Shown here: positions 30,195-42,786 of the stretch, piece by piece
Position numbering within the stretch: the stretch's first letter is position 1
How the letters are laid out: each line of letters opens with the position of its first letter
Assembly (NCBI GenBank): GCA_020055645.1
Contig: CM034546.1
Coordinates: 111,321,375 to 111,385,374 of the forward strand
Direction of reading: 5' to 3'
Length of the DNA stretch: 64,000 bases
DNA from: Tomocerus qinae
Lineage: Eukaryota > Arthropoda > Collembola > Entomobryomorpha > Tomoceridae
Notes under the pieces: generated by a model
Seen by the model: the letters and a program-made list of their open reading frames with translations, nothing else
What the model was told of the DNA's origin: nothing
Databases searched by the model: none
Program-made: the position numbers and the translations under genes

Positions 30195-32628
30195 CTTAAT
30201 TAGTATTCACGTCTAGAAAACTTGGACACCAAAAAGAAAAACCCGTTTAAGATTTGAAACCAAAATGTCAGTTTAACTTTAACTCAACTTATACTATAAG
30301 TAAGTATTTCTCGTGCCGGTATAAGTAGTGTAAGTAAGCTAGGGTAACTGATTCGCTCTAGACAAATTAAATGTTTCGATACAGAATTTTGGTGTTTATC
30401 GTTTAGGTTTCTGTTGTATGAAGGGCAGTAAATCTACTCTGTACTTTTAAACAGACATACTTACACCAGTCTCCTCTATGAGCAACTGTATCTCTATGTT
30501 AATATTGTGTATCTAAGTATGGCAAACGTATTAGCACTAGTACTACTAACTCAGCAGATAAAATGTGTCATTTAACTGAATAAGTTGTATGATTTATTAA
30601 GATAAAATCTGTTGAGGTTGAGATTTGAGAAATGTGTTATTGCATTTACGTAATTTTCTCTTATATGTCTAGATGATAAATTAACCCAAGTTTCAGAAAA
30701 TCAAGATCAATTTAATGCTAGTTCCATAAATCTGCAGTTAGTAAATATGCATCTACGCATCCGCGATGAAATCAATCAATCAACCCAGAGCCTAAATTAT
30801 TTAGTTGCTGACTTCAGTTACAACACTAACCACTTAAGTTAGCATTGATGCGACCAATGTAATGTCGTCATTTGCTCGTATCTTTAGTTCTTATTCACAT
30901 GAACCAGAGCAGGCGATGGTAATGAGATTACCTATAAGCTGCAATACAATGGATTTCTAAATGTCAAACTGTCATTGGTCGAATGACATATTATTGTTAT
31001 AATATTATGCTACCACTGCACTGTAATAATAAGCGATCCATGGTATTCTGATTGAATACTAATTGTTTATTTATATACAAATTGACACTATTCTAATAAG
31101 CTATATTTATGCAAGCTGATAGGGAAATGTATCTTAAGTGTATCAGCTTAATTACAGATATTGGAATGGCTCTTACTCTTACTTGAGGTACTGTAAGTAA
31201 ATGATTGTAGGTGTATTTTGTTCTTAATGTCACTACTGATTCTACCTTAAAAGCCTAGCAGAGTTGGTAAGAATTGCTTATTGAAGTTCAAGGCAAGCAA
31301 GACATTTGCGTAAGCAATTATCTAGTTCACATGACACGGTACGCTATGCGTTATGTTAAATGTTAAAGGAAAAGATACGAATACCTATTTACATAAAGTA
31401 AAATTGTTTATAGAGCTATTTGTTTAATGTTTCACCACACTGAATCTGAATGAAGATGACTACACATTACTGAAATTGTACTCATTGATGTATTGTATTC
31501 TAATATTATTGTAACCTTGCTTTTTTACTGACAGCTTCTTCTGTTCACTACTGATATGGAAGCAATATTTAGGGGAGCTTATTTTGGCTTTGATTTTGAT
31601 CTGCGTGAGTATAAGTTAGTTGCACTCGTACAGCTGCAAAGTAAAATACAAAGTCGTGTTTTTGAAGCAGTAGTGTAAGCAGGAAGCAGTGTTTGAAGGC
31701 CTTTAGGGTATTGCATATTGTACGTAGGTAGTTTACATTCAGTCAGTTTATGTAGCTTCGTTGATTTTGTGTGAGTTTAGTTTTGTAAAGAGTTGAGTGA
31801 GTGAGTGTAGTGTATTATTGTTTGTGTAGGTTTAGTAGGAGTATTATGAGGTACTCTTCAATGCAAACTGAATACAACACTAAGTACAATACAGTACACA
31901 AACAAGTGTAAGTGAATTGTATAACATCTCGCACTCTTTTATTGGCGGTGAAGAGGTATTAACATGTGATTTAGTTTGCAGTTAGTTTCTACATTTTAGA
32001 GTTTAGGGCTTTAAAACAAAAGCCAAATCGTAATTTTTAAAAATAAATTGTCCAGTGTCTTCCGGAATTTATCCCTAATTTGTTCATTTGTATTGTTTCA
32101 CTCAATTTTCATCGACGCACTGTGAAGGTTTAGAACTAAATAGTTTTTATGGGCGATTTTCCGTCCCGTAGTCCCTCACTGCTTCTACAGCAGGCTTTTT
32201 TAAGTGTCCACGTCCAGTTCTCCTCAAGAAATCATCTGCTGTCTGTCCCCTGTAAGATATGGTTGAGTTTTTAAAGACTTTTCTCGATTTAAACCCTGCA
32301 GAATATCTGGAAAATAATCCGTTCGTCCAATTTTTACAATGTGATAATGTCCATGTGCCAAGTAGTTTTAATACAATAATTTTCAGTTATTTAATTTTTA
32401 AAAAAAATTATTTTTTGCTTTCAGAGCATTGTCGTTGAAAGTGGGAACGGGGTGGATGTCCAGATGTCCATAATGCACTCATACTCATAATACAAAAATC
32501 AACATGTACTTATTTTTACATAAGAAGACTCGAGACTGAAATTTTACAAAAACACCTACCTCAAAGCTAATGCTGATACTCATTCTATATTGTACTTACT
32601 GAATCGTCGACTTGGGGAAGCCACCAAA
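30195..32628. other. Intergenic region between divergent ALAD and SAC3D1-like genes
   Basis: About 2.4 kb that should contain the promoters of both flanking genes, which are transcribed away from each other. No gene is recognised. A 40-codon ATG ORF at 31557-31679 has no family resemblance. The frame of the next gene is open upstream of its chosen ATG back to about 32525, so a slightly longer N-terminus is possible. Confidence 0.5.
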
Positions 32629-34521
32629 ATGCAGAATCGTTTTGCCAGGCTCGATATTGAGGACCGTGTAAGGGGAACTTGTTTGGAAATGTGTCCTAGG
32701 AATGAAAGGCACACGTAAGTTTTCCCGCTACGTTTTAATAAAATTATTTTCGAAAAAAATATTTTATGATACCAACTAAAACTGCTTTACAGGCGAGAAA
32801 AAGAAGGTCTTCTTCACAGATTCGAAATATTTGAAAGTTCGGATGAAGTGGAAAAGCATTTAACAGATTTAGAAAAGAAAAGGAGAAATAGAACTACCCG
32901 TTCGTTTCATCGAGCAGATGTTCAGAAAACTGTCAAATCATTTGCACGGTCTGCAGCCGGAATGGACAAAACTATATCTACCGACTTAAGACCACCCTAT
33001 GTTCTCATGCAAACTGTTGAATACCTATGTACAAAGTAAAGTTTTAATTTTTTAAATTTACTAAATGAATGTTAAATAAAAGTTTAATTCAAGTATTGAT
33101 TTCAAAATGTTTTAGAATACTAGTGATACAAGAAGAACCGTTCCATGTCATATACGATTTCATGTTTGACAGACTTCGCAGCGTCCGTCAAGATTTGGTG
33201 ATACAAAGAATTCAAGACAATAATGCTATAAAAATTATGGAGCCTATTGTACACTTTCATGTGTATGCTGCGTATAGGTATGTATCTATCTAAGAATTAA
33301 TGTTCAATTACAAGTATTTATTGCACTAATTTTTCAAAATCTGAAAGTAAAGCTCCAGTATTTTAATTCCGATAATATTGAAACGAACATGAAAATGATT
33401 AAAACTGGCACATGGATTTATTAATTTTCTATTTCAGATTACGTCACGAGCCAATTTCAAACTTTGAGCCTCATATTAATAAGAAACATCTTGTAGACTG
33501 TCTAAAACGATTAATTAATCTTTATGAAATCAACAATTATTGGGGGGATTCAAGGGTTGATTTTGAAACTCTTTACTGCTTAGTCGCCCCCAGTTCATTT
33601 GATGTCTTATCTAGGGCATTGTCTATTCGTCGAAAGTTGTAAGTTCACATCGATCGTTATTCCTTGATGAAATGTTTTGTAAATAAACCAAATTGATTGA
33701 TGCATATAGCTAATCTAATGAATGTTGTAAGTAAATCTGTTTGATACGACTGACACTTACACTGTGGTTCATTTCGCAGAAATAAAGATAATGTTGCTTT
33801 GTATTGAATAGCAATTATAAATTCGCATGTGATTATGTTTTCTAGAAATGAGAAACAGTTTGACTCGGCTATTGAAGTTTGCCTTGCATATCAAGCACGC
33901 AATTATGTAAAATTCTTTCGTATGATAAACGAATTTCCTCCTTTAATCTCTACTTATCTGGTGCAACATGTGAAATGTATGAGAATGTAAGTAAATTTAG
34001 TAATACCGAAGTCTACTGATTGATGTAGATATTAATACCATATTGATTTTGAAACATAAAATATTCTGATTTTCATTTCAGAGCGGCGTATGAAGTAATG
34101 TCTGCTGCATACGGTGTAAAGTCATGTAAATACCCTATCAAGCACATCATGTCAATATTATCATACCCGGATCGAATGCAGCTTTTGAATGATATGCGTC
34201 ACCTTAAAGTGGAAGTGATTATGGATGATGCAAAACAGCACTATGCAAAATTTTGCAAAGCAAGTGGTATTACTATTACAAATGATCAGGTAAATTTTCC
34301 GTTTTGAACTATTATATTAATGATTCAATTTTAAAAATAACCTTATTAAAATTGGTAATAAATGTATTGACATGTCGCGCAATGTAATTCAAGTTATAAT
34401 TTCATCATTGTTTCAGATTGAGGCCCTGAGTTTCGATATGAACGGTCCTAACCGTGGAATAGAGGAACCCGAGTATGTAAACTATGTCGCCAAAATCATT
34501 TACCCATGGCAGTCAAAGTGA
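32629..34521 (+). CDS. SAC3D1: SAC3/GANP-domain protein (SAC3D1/SHD1-like)
   Basis: A SAC3/GANP/THP3-family protein. Larger relatives scaffold the TREX-2 mRNA-export complex, and the short vertebrate SAC3D1 form is linked to centrosome and spindle function; which role applies here is inference. Exons: 32629-32714, 32793-33035, 33116-33277, 33438-33638, 33846-33986, 34082-34289, 34417-34521; all phases join into 381 aa, the size of short SAC3D1 forms. The hallmark start motif GTCLEMCPRNER is followed by TREKEGLLHRFE, then VKSFARSAAG and LRPPYVLMQTVEYLC, the conserved first part of the SAC3 fold. The remainder is helical, with a winged-helix-like end. The ATG at 32629 has a good context (CCAAAATGC), but the upstream frame is open, so a start further upstream cannot be excluded. 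AATAAA follows about 110 nt after the stop. Confidence 0.9.
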
Positions 34522-34631
34522 TTATTGGAAATTATTACAGTAGTAAACTATGCATACAAAATACACTTTTACTACACACTTGACATTGACAAATTATGAT
34601 TTTTTTATTTTTGTGAATTTAAAAAAATGTT

Positions 34632-34637
34632 AATAAA
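34632..34637 (+). terminator. Polyadenylation signal for the SAC3D1-like gene
   Basis: AATAAA lies 111 nt downstream of the TGA stop at 34519-34521. Confidence 0.5.
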
Positions 34638-34639
34638 AT

Positions 34640-36354
34640 AGGCAAATTGATTGTTAAACGTTTTGAAATAATCCTTTATATCGTGATGTGTTTTGACAGT
34701 GGGGAATATATTATACCCAATATATGGGTACTAACTTAGATGTAAACGAGTAGGATGCATTAACAGATAAGTTAAAGAGTAAATATTTAATATACTACAC
34801 AGATACTGAAACTCTGATCATATGGCAGATAGACACAGTATTGCTGTAAAAAGAGAGTTGTAAAGAATCTAAACCTAAAATGATGAGGATGCGTTGGTAA
34901 ATATGTAGACGATTGTGCCGTGCCATTCACATTGTATCTGACGTAGGTATTCCCTATCATGATTGCTGACAAAACATTTCAATCCTTTTATCCGTGATAT
35001 GAAAGATGAAAATGAAATGCAATTAATTCACAACACCAAAATAATGAAAATAGAAGAAAAATTCAAGAAAATTATGAATACAAACAACACATGCGTTTCA
35101 TGATTTCAAAATTTAATTTCGTCAAGATCCTTCAATCTAGAACTGGACTCCTCCTCCATTTCTGCCCTTAAAAACATTTAGCATAAATTCGCACAAAAAG
35201 TTATTGTCAATGTACAATTGTATGTTGCTTACTCTATCTATACTATATTATAACTTCCGGAAGGTAAGGATGGGGGTTCAGTTACTGGACTCCTCTCCCC
35301 TCACTTAACCCAGCAAATTACATTTAGCATAAATTGGCACACTAAAACATAGTTAAATAGGTAAATACAGTTACAGTATACAGCTCTGTGTCAATTTTTG
35401 CCGAGGGGAATTGTAATATTATTCGTTCTTGGCCAAAGTGATTGCTACCTAAAAAACAATCTCTTTTGGCAAAATTTGTCCACCACACTATCTGATTGAT
35501 AATGTGGGTACTGCCTCTGAAGTCATGAAACTATGTATGGTAACACAAATTATATTATAACGACTATCATATTCCTCGCCAATATTTTTCAGCAAAATAG
35601 GATAACAATTTTGAATACAGTACAAGATTATTAATGTGAAATTGTCCTCTGCATAATCCTATTGTCAACTTTTCATTTCATTGCTTTTGGAGTAATTAAT
35701 GCTAAACAGCTAGCCGTGATTTTCATTTCGGGTCAACTTTGGTAAATTTTGAAACTATGAATTTTGGTATTGAAACTTTTGTCAATTTGTCATACATACC
35801 CTAGGGAAACTTGCTGGATTGTCATGAAAATTGATATGACTAGCAATCTGAATTATTTACAGAGATACTTTTTGTAGCTGAACAATCTAAATTCTGGCCA
35901 TTCATTTGGAAAAAGCAACGAGCAACTAATTGAGGATTTTCCTTCATTAAAATCATATTCACAATAGTTAGTGTCTACACACAATTTATCTTCTCAATGA
36001 GGCAGGTGTTGTATTAGATTAGTGTACGTAATTAATGACATGACCCACCCATTTACTTACATACTTATTACAATATTTATTCTAGTTCTTTGGCTAATAC
36101 TACCTAAGCATAGGTATACAATATTGGTAAGCAGAAAGGAAAGTCAGAATAAGAAAAGTTGAGAAAAATCCGGCCGAATTAAAAGGTCCCCAGATAGATC
36201 ATGCCAACCTCCCAAAGGCCCCACCCTACAAACCCATCCTAAGTAATTTACTGGGGCTTTTTAGTCTGGCCAAGAAAACCCCGAAAATCTTGATTAGCTT
36301 AACACTAATTTTATGTGATGTAATAGTAACTTGTTGCACAAGAATGACTACATG
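34640..36354. other. Intergenic region between SAC3D1-like and Fer3-like genes
   Basis: About 1.7 kb between the ends of convergent genes. I see no coding sequence. Two segments near 35,137-35,195 and 35,280-35,345 share a diverged block (TGGACTCCTC followed by ACATTTAGCATAAATT), probably an old local duplication. The 3' UTR of the Fer3-like gene must extend into the right part. Confidence 0.45.
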
Positions 36355-39300
36355 TCAATATGTTGGTGGAGGATGAGGGGAGTACATTCTTCCCAATGGG
36401 AATTGAGACATCGGGGGAGGAATATTTTGGTTTTGGTGACAGTCCGCAACTCCTGCTCCTACAACGGAGTTTGTGTTGTTGCCATTGTTGTTCGAAATTC
36501 CATTGGTGTTATTATTCATTGCTGCTCCATAATGATGCGAATTCCCGTGGCTGTGAATGTGATTGTGAAGACCATGAGAAAGCTTTACAGACCGTTCTCC
36601 ATTCTTTTGACCTTCTGGAACTGCAACAATATCCGACATGAATGAAATGTAGGTAATGGCCAATCTCAGTGTTTCGATTCTTGACAGACGTTTCTCATAC
36701 GCAAATGTGGGCACCTATATATCAATCAACAAAAAATGTTATTTACACTAGGAAATGAAAACGCTGGTAGTGAACCAAAAAGTATTTAATTTTTAATTTT
36801 GAGATCTACTCCAGAGATGGATGACCCACATCCCTTTTTTAAATGTGTACAGAATGAACACAATTGAGCATAGTGATTGTATAACATTTGAAGCTAGCTT
36901 AATTTTAAAGATAGGGTAGACTTTTTTAAAAGCTAGAGAGTGAACTATCAGAAGGAAATGCATTCAAATACAAAATTCAGGGAGAGGAAATACTTGGGAA
37001 AATGTGCAACTTAATGATTTCTTCCCACTTACTTTGACCGTCATAGAATACCTTAATCTTATCGAGATACACATTATTCGAAAGAGGATGAACTGTCAAG
37101 TAATAGACTATAGACTGAAACTTTTGAAAATAGTTTTTTCAATACTGTAGGGTTACATGGAACTACTCCTACGAGGGAATCACTCCTAAAAGACTTCACA
37201 TCTGACAGCATAACCTTAGTACTAAGGACGGGTGTCCTGTACATTAATATAAGGGTCGGTGTGTCGGAGGTCACTATCGATATAAATACATCTTTCCATC
37301 AGTCAGCATCAGCATAGTATTTATCATGTTATGGATTGTCCACATCGGAATTGAATTGTCCACATCGGAATTGAATTGTCCACATCGGAATTGAATTGTC
37401 CACATCGGAATTGAATTGTCCACATCGGAATTGAATTGTCCACATCGGAATTGAATTGTCCACATAGGATATAGGTAAGCATAATATATATCATAGGACG
37501 ACTGTATTTCAACTTTAGCCCATTGTACCCCAACTTAAACCCATGTAGCACACCTTAGACCAATTTAGACGAACTTAGACTAATTTAGACTATCTTAAAC
37601 CAATGTAGACGAACTTAAACCAATTTAGACTATCTTAGACCAATTTAGACAACCTTAGACCAATTTAGACGAACAGCTCAACTAAGCCTAATTCGTTTTT
37701 ATGAGGTCGAATTCGTTCCATTTCGGTCTTCAAATGTAGTTCATTTATAAAAAGAATGCTAATGCTACCTATAGCTTAGTAGAGTTTATTTTTTCATTTG
37801 ATAGGTGCACATTAATTACGGACAAGCTGTAGTACTGATGATAAAATAAAATTTCAATACAGATAGTTGCGTAACAAGCATGCATCACATTACTCAAAGC
37901 ATGAATACTTGAGCCATAATCAGACATGGTTTATTCGAAGTTAAGGACTTATCTATTGATTAATTTTAAATTATTAATAATTTCAGATTTCAGTTTTACT
38001 AGGATTGGCATTAAAGCTGGTTCCCAATTAAAATAATAATAGCACGGAATAGTCTTCAGAGAAGTTCACAATATGTACCTAAAGGAAACTTGGTGTTTTA
38101 GATTGAAAGATTTCTGTATTTCACATTGATATTGGAATATGAATACTTAGGGACAATTAGAATATAATAACTTAGACTAATTCAACAGCTGCACTAAAGC
38201 CTAATTCGTTTTTATGGTGTCGGATTCGGTCTTCAAATGTTGTTCACTTTTTAAAAGGAATGCTACCTGGCTACCTATAGCTTAGTCGAGATTGCTGGAA
38301 ATAGTGAATATATTATGAAACTATTGCGTTTCGGCTCTCCCTGCCAGACATTTGATTATGATATAGATATAGTCTACGGTTTTTATATCGAGATTGAGCC
38401 ATGGCCATGCCTACCTTGCGTCGTAGCTTATCAAATGCCTCGTTGAGATTGAACATCCTTCTTCGTTCTCGAATATTGGCTGCCCGTCTTTGTGCCATAG
38501 TTGCAACACGTCTTCTCGGTTTCTTTGATGAAGATTTGTGTGGCCCAAATCTGTTAATGTAAAGTGAAAAAACATTGCTACATAAATAAACATATAATCT
38601 TATATCCTCCTGAGAGCATTGAATAATCACACTAAGGGTGTTTTCCGACCGAATGAAAATACTAAATAACACTTTTCAGTAGCGTGAGCAAACATTTTTT
38701 TAATAATAGCTTTAATTATTAACAGTTTCTAAAGTTCAAAATTCCTATTTTGATGACATAATCTAATCTGACTGAGACGATAGTATGAATGTGATACAAT
38801 AAGACAACGAGAGGCAGATAAAGTTTGGATAAACATTAGAGTCAAAATCAGCCATTATACTTCATTTGAAACACCTAAATTGATGTTACAATTTAATCTA
38901 TCATATAACATGTTCAGGAAATACAGCATAAGTAGTACCTACACTATAAAAGAGGTTATTATGATAATGCTCCTTTATTTCCATTTTCGACAACAAACTA
39001 AGTATAAATCCTGTTGTAAACGTATTCTGTATGTATCTTATCTGTACGTGCACAAAAATTTCTCAAACTTAGCTTTAGATCATAGCAATTTGATCAAACT
39101 TGTCATGATTAATGTCCTATCAAATAGTACGCTAGTCATTTAATAACATTCTGTGAAAATATGATCCATACCTATGTGAAATTTTCGATGGGCTAGGACG
39201 ACCGTTGGAGGTTGACCAGAGGTCACAGTTGAGTGCACTGGGAACCGGAATCAAATCGGCAGCTTGATGGTGATGATGATGGTATCCTAGTTGATGGGCA

Positions 39301-39698
39301 CGCTGACCACCTTCAGCCCAGAGTCCTAAGGAGCTCAATGCGGATGTCGACGTTGTATTTCCGGAATGGATATTTCCACTGGAGTTTCCTCCTCCAGAAT
39401 TTTGTCCACTGGCACTGTTATTGGAATTGATGAGGGAAACGGATTGAGAAGGAGCACGAATGGCAAGAGCAGCAGCGGCGGCCGCGGCTGCTGCTGAAGA
39501 TTGGTGAGTTAAGTCCGGAGTATAAAATTGTCCCATTTGCAAAGCTGTCTGCACTGAAAGGTGATGATGGTAGGCTAACTCGTAATTAGCAAATTCAGAA
39601 GAAATGGGGCAGTAAGGATTATGATTTCCTGTCGTCGTTGTCGATGATGAAGATACAGAGGTTAACGATGTTGTGGATTGACCATTGGTGGCGGCCAT
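36355..39698 (-). CDS. Fer3: bHLH transcription factor, Fer3/FERD3L (Nato3) family
   Basis: Class II basic helix-loop-helix regulator of the Fer/Ptf1a group, expected to bind E-boxes as a heterodimer with Daughterless/E-protein in the nucleus. Exons: 39698-39172, 38550-38415, 36714-36355; 340 aa. The bHLH lies at about residues 190-245: basic region [19 protein letters not shown], then DKLRRK, then after the intron [19 protein letters not shown] and ITYISFM. This run is nearly identical to what I recall for Fer3/FERD3L and differs from Ptf1a and Twist. The N-terminal 175 residues are low-complexity: Ser/Thr runs, a nine-residue polyalanine tract, an Asn/Gly/Ser stretch and HHHHH. The C-terminus is Asn/His-rich and ends near SPHPPPTY. 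The second intron splits the bHLH. The start is the ATG in TTCATGGCCGCC; an upstream in-frame TTG was discounted. Confidence 0.95.
37335..37466. repeat. 20-bp tandem array A in a Fer3-like intron
   Basis: Six essentially perfect head-to-tail copies of ATTGTCCACATCGGAATTGA plus a truncated seventh that degenerates after CACATAGG. The near identity of the copies indicates recent amplification. There are no spacers, so it is not a CRISPR array. Confidence 0.97.
37514..37673. repeat. 20-bp tandem array B in a Fer3-like intron
   Basis: Eight diverged copies of a 20-bp unit close to CTTAGACCAATTTAGACGAA, starting at 37514, 37534, 37554 and so on to 37654. The repeat length equals that of array A, but the sequence is unrelated and older. 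The first two units are the most divergent. Confidence 0.92.
37654..37794. repeat. Segment duplicated again at 38171-38291 (copy 1)
   Basis: Contains the last unit of array B followed by GCCTAATTCGTTTTTATG, TTCGGTCTTCAAATGT and CTACCTATAGCTTAG in order. The same blocks recur in the same order and orientation about 500 bp further on. Confidence 0.8.
38171..38291. repeat. Segment duplicated from 37654-37794 (copy 2)
   Basis: Begins with a remnant of one 20-bp array-B unit (CTTAGACTAATT), then GCCTAATTCGTTTTTATG, TTCGGTCTTCAAATGT and CTACCTATAGCTTAG. Small indels separate it from copy 1. Confidence 0.8.
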
Positions 39699-42600
39699 GA
39701 ACAATTTCCTCTGCCTGTCTCCGTCACATTCATTGAGGGATATGACGGAAAATATGCCAAAAATAATCTAAAATACACCCCAGAGAAAATCAAGTCACCT
39801 CACTTAAGCAATTGCTTATGTACTTAGAGTACGATTCTAAATCTGCGTATTTTATGAGATGAAACTGTTGTGAATACTTTACTAAGTAATGCTCTGGCCT
39901 ATCCTTCAGGACCAGGGAGTACTAATGCTTATCGTGTCAACTTGAGATATCCCTATAGGACTGACTTCACTGCATTACGCTTCTCCTTTTGCAGATTGAA
40001 AGGGCGGAGCTCATTTCTGAAAGGGTGTTACATCTACACTCAGATTTGGCTGAGTCTTACCGAATTGCTCCAATAGTAACAGCTTGTCAAACTTTGGTTG
40101 GCTAACCATCCCGAGCAAATGCATCTCTCATTGTACCTTGCTGATATGTTTGAACAAAGAACATACATTTTCCAGATAATCGAAGACAGAGACAAGGAAT
40201 ATTTTTGAGATTGTATCAGAATATGGATACACCGTTTTACGCATCAGTGGAAAGGAGTGGCTGATAACAGCTTTAACTTAAACGTATTTTTGCTTAACAA
40301 TAATAAAATTATTCAATTCTTTGCTTTAAAATGGCCTGCGATTGTTTCTTTGGTTAAAGTTTGTATTACATATTATGCCTGGTATTTATTTTCGTAACAG
40401 AAATTTAATGGGTTTCAATTGATTTAATATTTCTTAGTTTATACTAGGTAGTTTTAATGACGAAAATTTTGCTACACTTTATCTTCTATTCTAGGAATTT
40501 TGAATCGGTTTCAACAAATCGTGTTAGTATTACTACTTGTTATACATTAGTTTAGTTTCTTACTAAACATTCCAATCATTCAAAATTACTGCCAACTAAC
40601 TACCATACGATATAATGCCAAATAGATAGACAACTATTGCACAGTACCTACATGTATTATTATATACAAAATGATTGTTTTTTATATTAGTACAACGGTA
40701 ATTGAAGTATGATAGGGAAAAAATTATGAATCCGGTTTAAATGTAAACATTAAACAAGACTCTTAATTATAAAAGTCCTTTTAAAATGCAGATATCAATA
40801 ATATTCGTGTCCGATGTCACAAGGAAGATGACTTCACTGATGAAAAATCTAGCATTGAATTGGATTGCCGTTTACAGTTCTCATAAGTATAGATGACTTA
40901 ATCTATCCAAATTCGAAGTAGGTACTTACTACCCATACATCTAGTTGAAGGCACCCTCTCCATTTAGATAGTACATTTGACTTGCAACTTATTCCATTTG
41001 ACTTGATTCAATTAAAGTTGATACAATAGTTTTTGATGGTAATCCGCTAGCCCACTTGTGAAATTACAAACAATGAGATTAAGTTGACATAACAGACACA
41101 ACAGATTTAATATTATGTCACGTATCTCTCCGGTTTCCAATATCATGCAAAACTAAAGGAGGGCATGAAAGAAGAGATTTGTTCCGCTTATAATAAGGGC
41201 ATGCAAAACCTCCGTTCTTTTGTGGCTACAAGAAGGGGTGGTCCTGCAAGTTACTAAATACGTACAAACAGTGTAATATATCGTGTATCTATACATAATC
41301 CACTATACCTATATAGTTTTTTTAGGCTTCATGTTCACGAGTATCTTTCTGCATTAGCCTAATATATTTGGAAAATGTAACACTTCGATATTATTATAGA
41401 GTATCTCCACAACTCGATTCGTATACTATGAACATACCAAGTATAGACACGTTTAACAGATATACCTACCATGCACCTACAGAAGTGCGAATACATCCAA
41501 TATGTCGTAATCATGTTGTGTATATTGAGTGTATTGTTACAACTAGGAAGATTATTACATAAGTAACTTATGGATTTCAGTGTACAAAAGGCAGAAAGGG
41601 AATTTGAGACAAAACGGATATTAATTCATCATAAGCCAAACTCATAACAAATAATGCCCGCTCTCAGTGCCTCCACCACAATTCAATCACTCCTCCTGTG
41701 TTGTATACCATAGTAAAGCGAATCAGTGCAACTACAGTAAAAGTATACAAACGCAGGAAAACTGCATTGAGAAGCATAACGTTACGAAGACCCCAAGTTG
41801 TAATATACATCCTTGTTTTAATAAAAAGGAGCAGCTGCTATTTATCGTTTCATTGTATTGTATCTGTATTATAAAAGCATATCCATATTGGTTATTACTG
41901 TCTATAAGAATATATTGCTTGCACTTGTTTGCAATAAGTTTGTGGAAGTATGTTAAACGAAGAGGGATATGATGTATGAGGGATCACAATATAATTCAAA
42001 CATGTGCTGCCAAATGTCAGCTGTCAAAATCAATTAAGAAAGCAAATTCAAGCGGTTTGTCATCGAGCTGTCATTTTTCTGTCCCAATTTATTCTGCCGA
42101 GACACATAATTACTTACAATAAGGAAGGGAACTCATAAAAATAAGACATTGTATACAATATTATACGTTGAGTGATTTATGCACACCAAGAAGATATTCA
42201 AGGTGAAAAATTAACAAATCCTAATCTGCTTGCAATGTTAGGTAGCAAGTATATTACATTTCTTTTAACATGCTTATCACCTATCTAGTACTATAATTAG
42301 TCTTAGCCAGAGGCAGGAAGCAAAAGATTTCTACTTTATGTATCCATCCATTGTACTTATATAGAACATTTGACGCAACGAACCCATAGAAGTAGACTTT
42401 TACTACTATTTGTAAACATCTAATATCCTTTATAGTCTCCGTCTCAACTTAAGCTATAGAAATTTCATACACTTTTTGACGTTCTATCCATAACACAATG
42501 TTAAATTTCATCAACATTATAATGTAATATGCAGGTAAAAATAAAGAAAATCTCTATTTTCATTTGTATTCAAGGTACAAGCATTGAATTAAACAAATGG

Positions 42601-42710
42601 GATGACGTGGGATACGGATGTAACCAGAATTCGCAATTGAATCGGTGTAGAACAGTTTACAGTATATTTAACTACGAAGCATACACATTGCCATTGTCTA
42701 GAATAAGGTC
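39699..42710. other. Intergenic region between divergent Fer3-like and ACE genes
   Basis: About 3 kb between two genes transcribed away from each other. No recognisable gene. A developmental regulator such as Fer3 often has distal enhancers, but I see no particular motif cluster to name. Confidence 0.45.
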
Positions 42711-42732
42711 GATGGCTGGCCATAAAAATCAC
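42711..42732 (+). promoter_or_regulatory. TATA-like promoter block shared with ACE copy 2 (copy 1)
   Basis: The block GATGG-N4-CCATAAAAATCAC begins 76 bp upstream of the ATG and recurs upstream of the second ACE gene with 18 of 22 positions identical. A CAGTC initiator-like motif follows in both. The ATAAAAA core looks like a TATA element; the assignment is inferred from conservation between paralogues. Confidence 0.4.
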
Positions 42733-42786
42733 ACCTATGTACTTTGCACTTCTATCATTCCGAAGCAGTCTGTACCGCATTTCAGT

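Noticed and set aside
31557..31679. 40-codon ORF between ALAD and the SAC3D1-like gene
   Set aside because: No signal peptide, no family resemblance and no splice support.
35137..35345. Two similar segments near 35.14 and 35.28 kb
   Set aside because: Similarity is limited to a few short blocks; noted in the intergenic entry but not enough to name an element.
37335..37466. Possible CRISPR array
   Set aside because: The units are contiguous with no spacers and the genome is eukaryotic.
37274..37551. Two long overlapping minus-strand reading frames across the 20-bp array
   Set aside because: They exist only because the repeat unit has no stop in those frames; 20 is not a multiple of three, so the array cycles through all frames.
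42529..42786. In-frame extension upstream of the ACE copy 1 start
   Set aside because: Copy 2 has an unrelated upstream frame, while both genes share TTTCAGTATG at the chosen ATG, followed by a signal-peptide-like segment.
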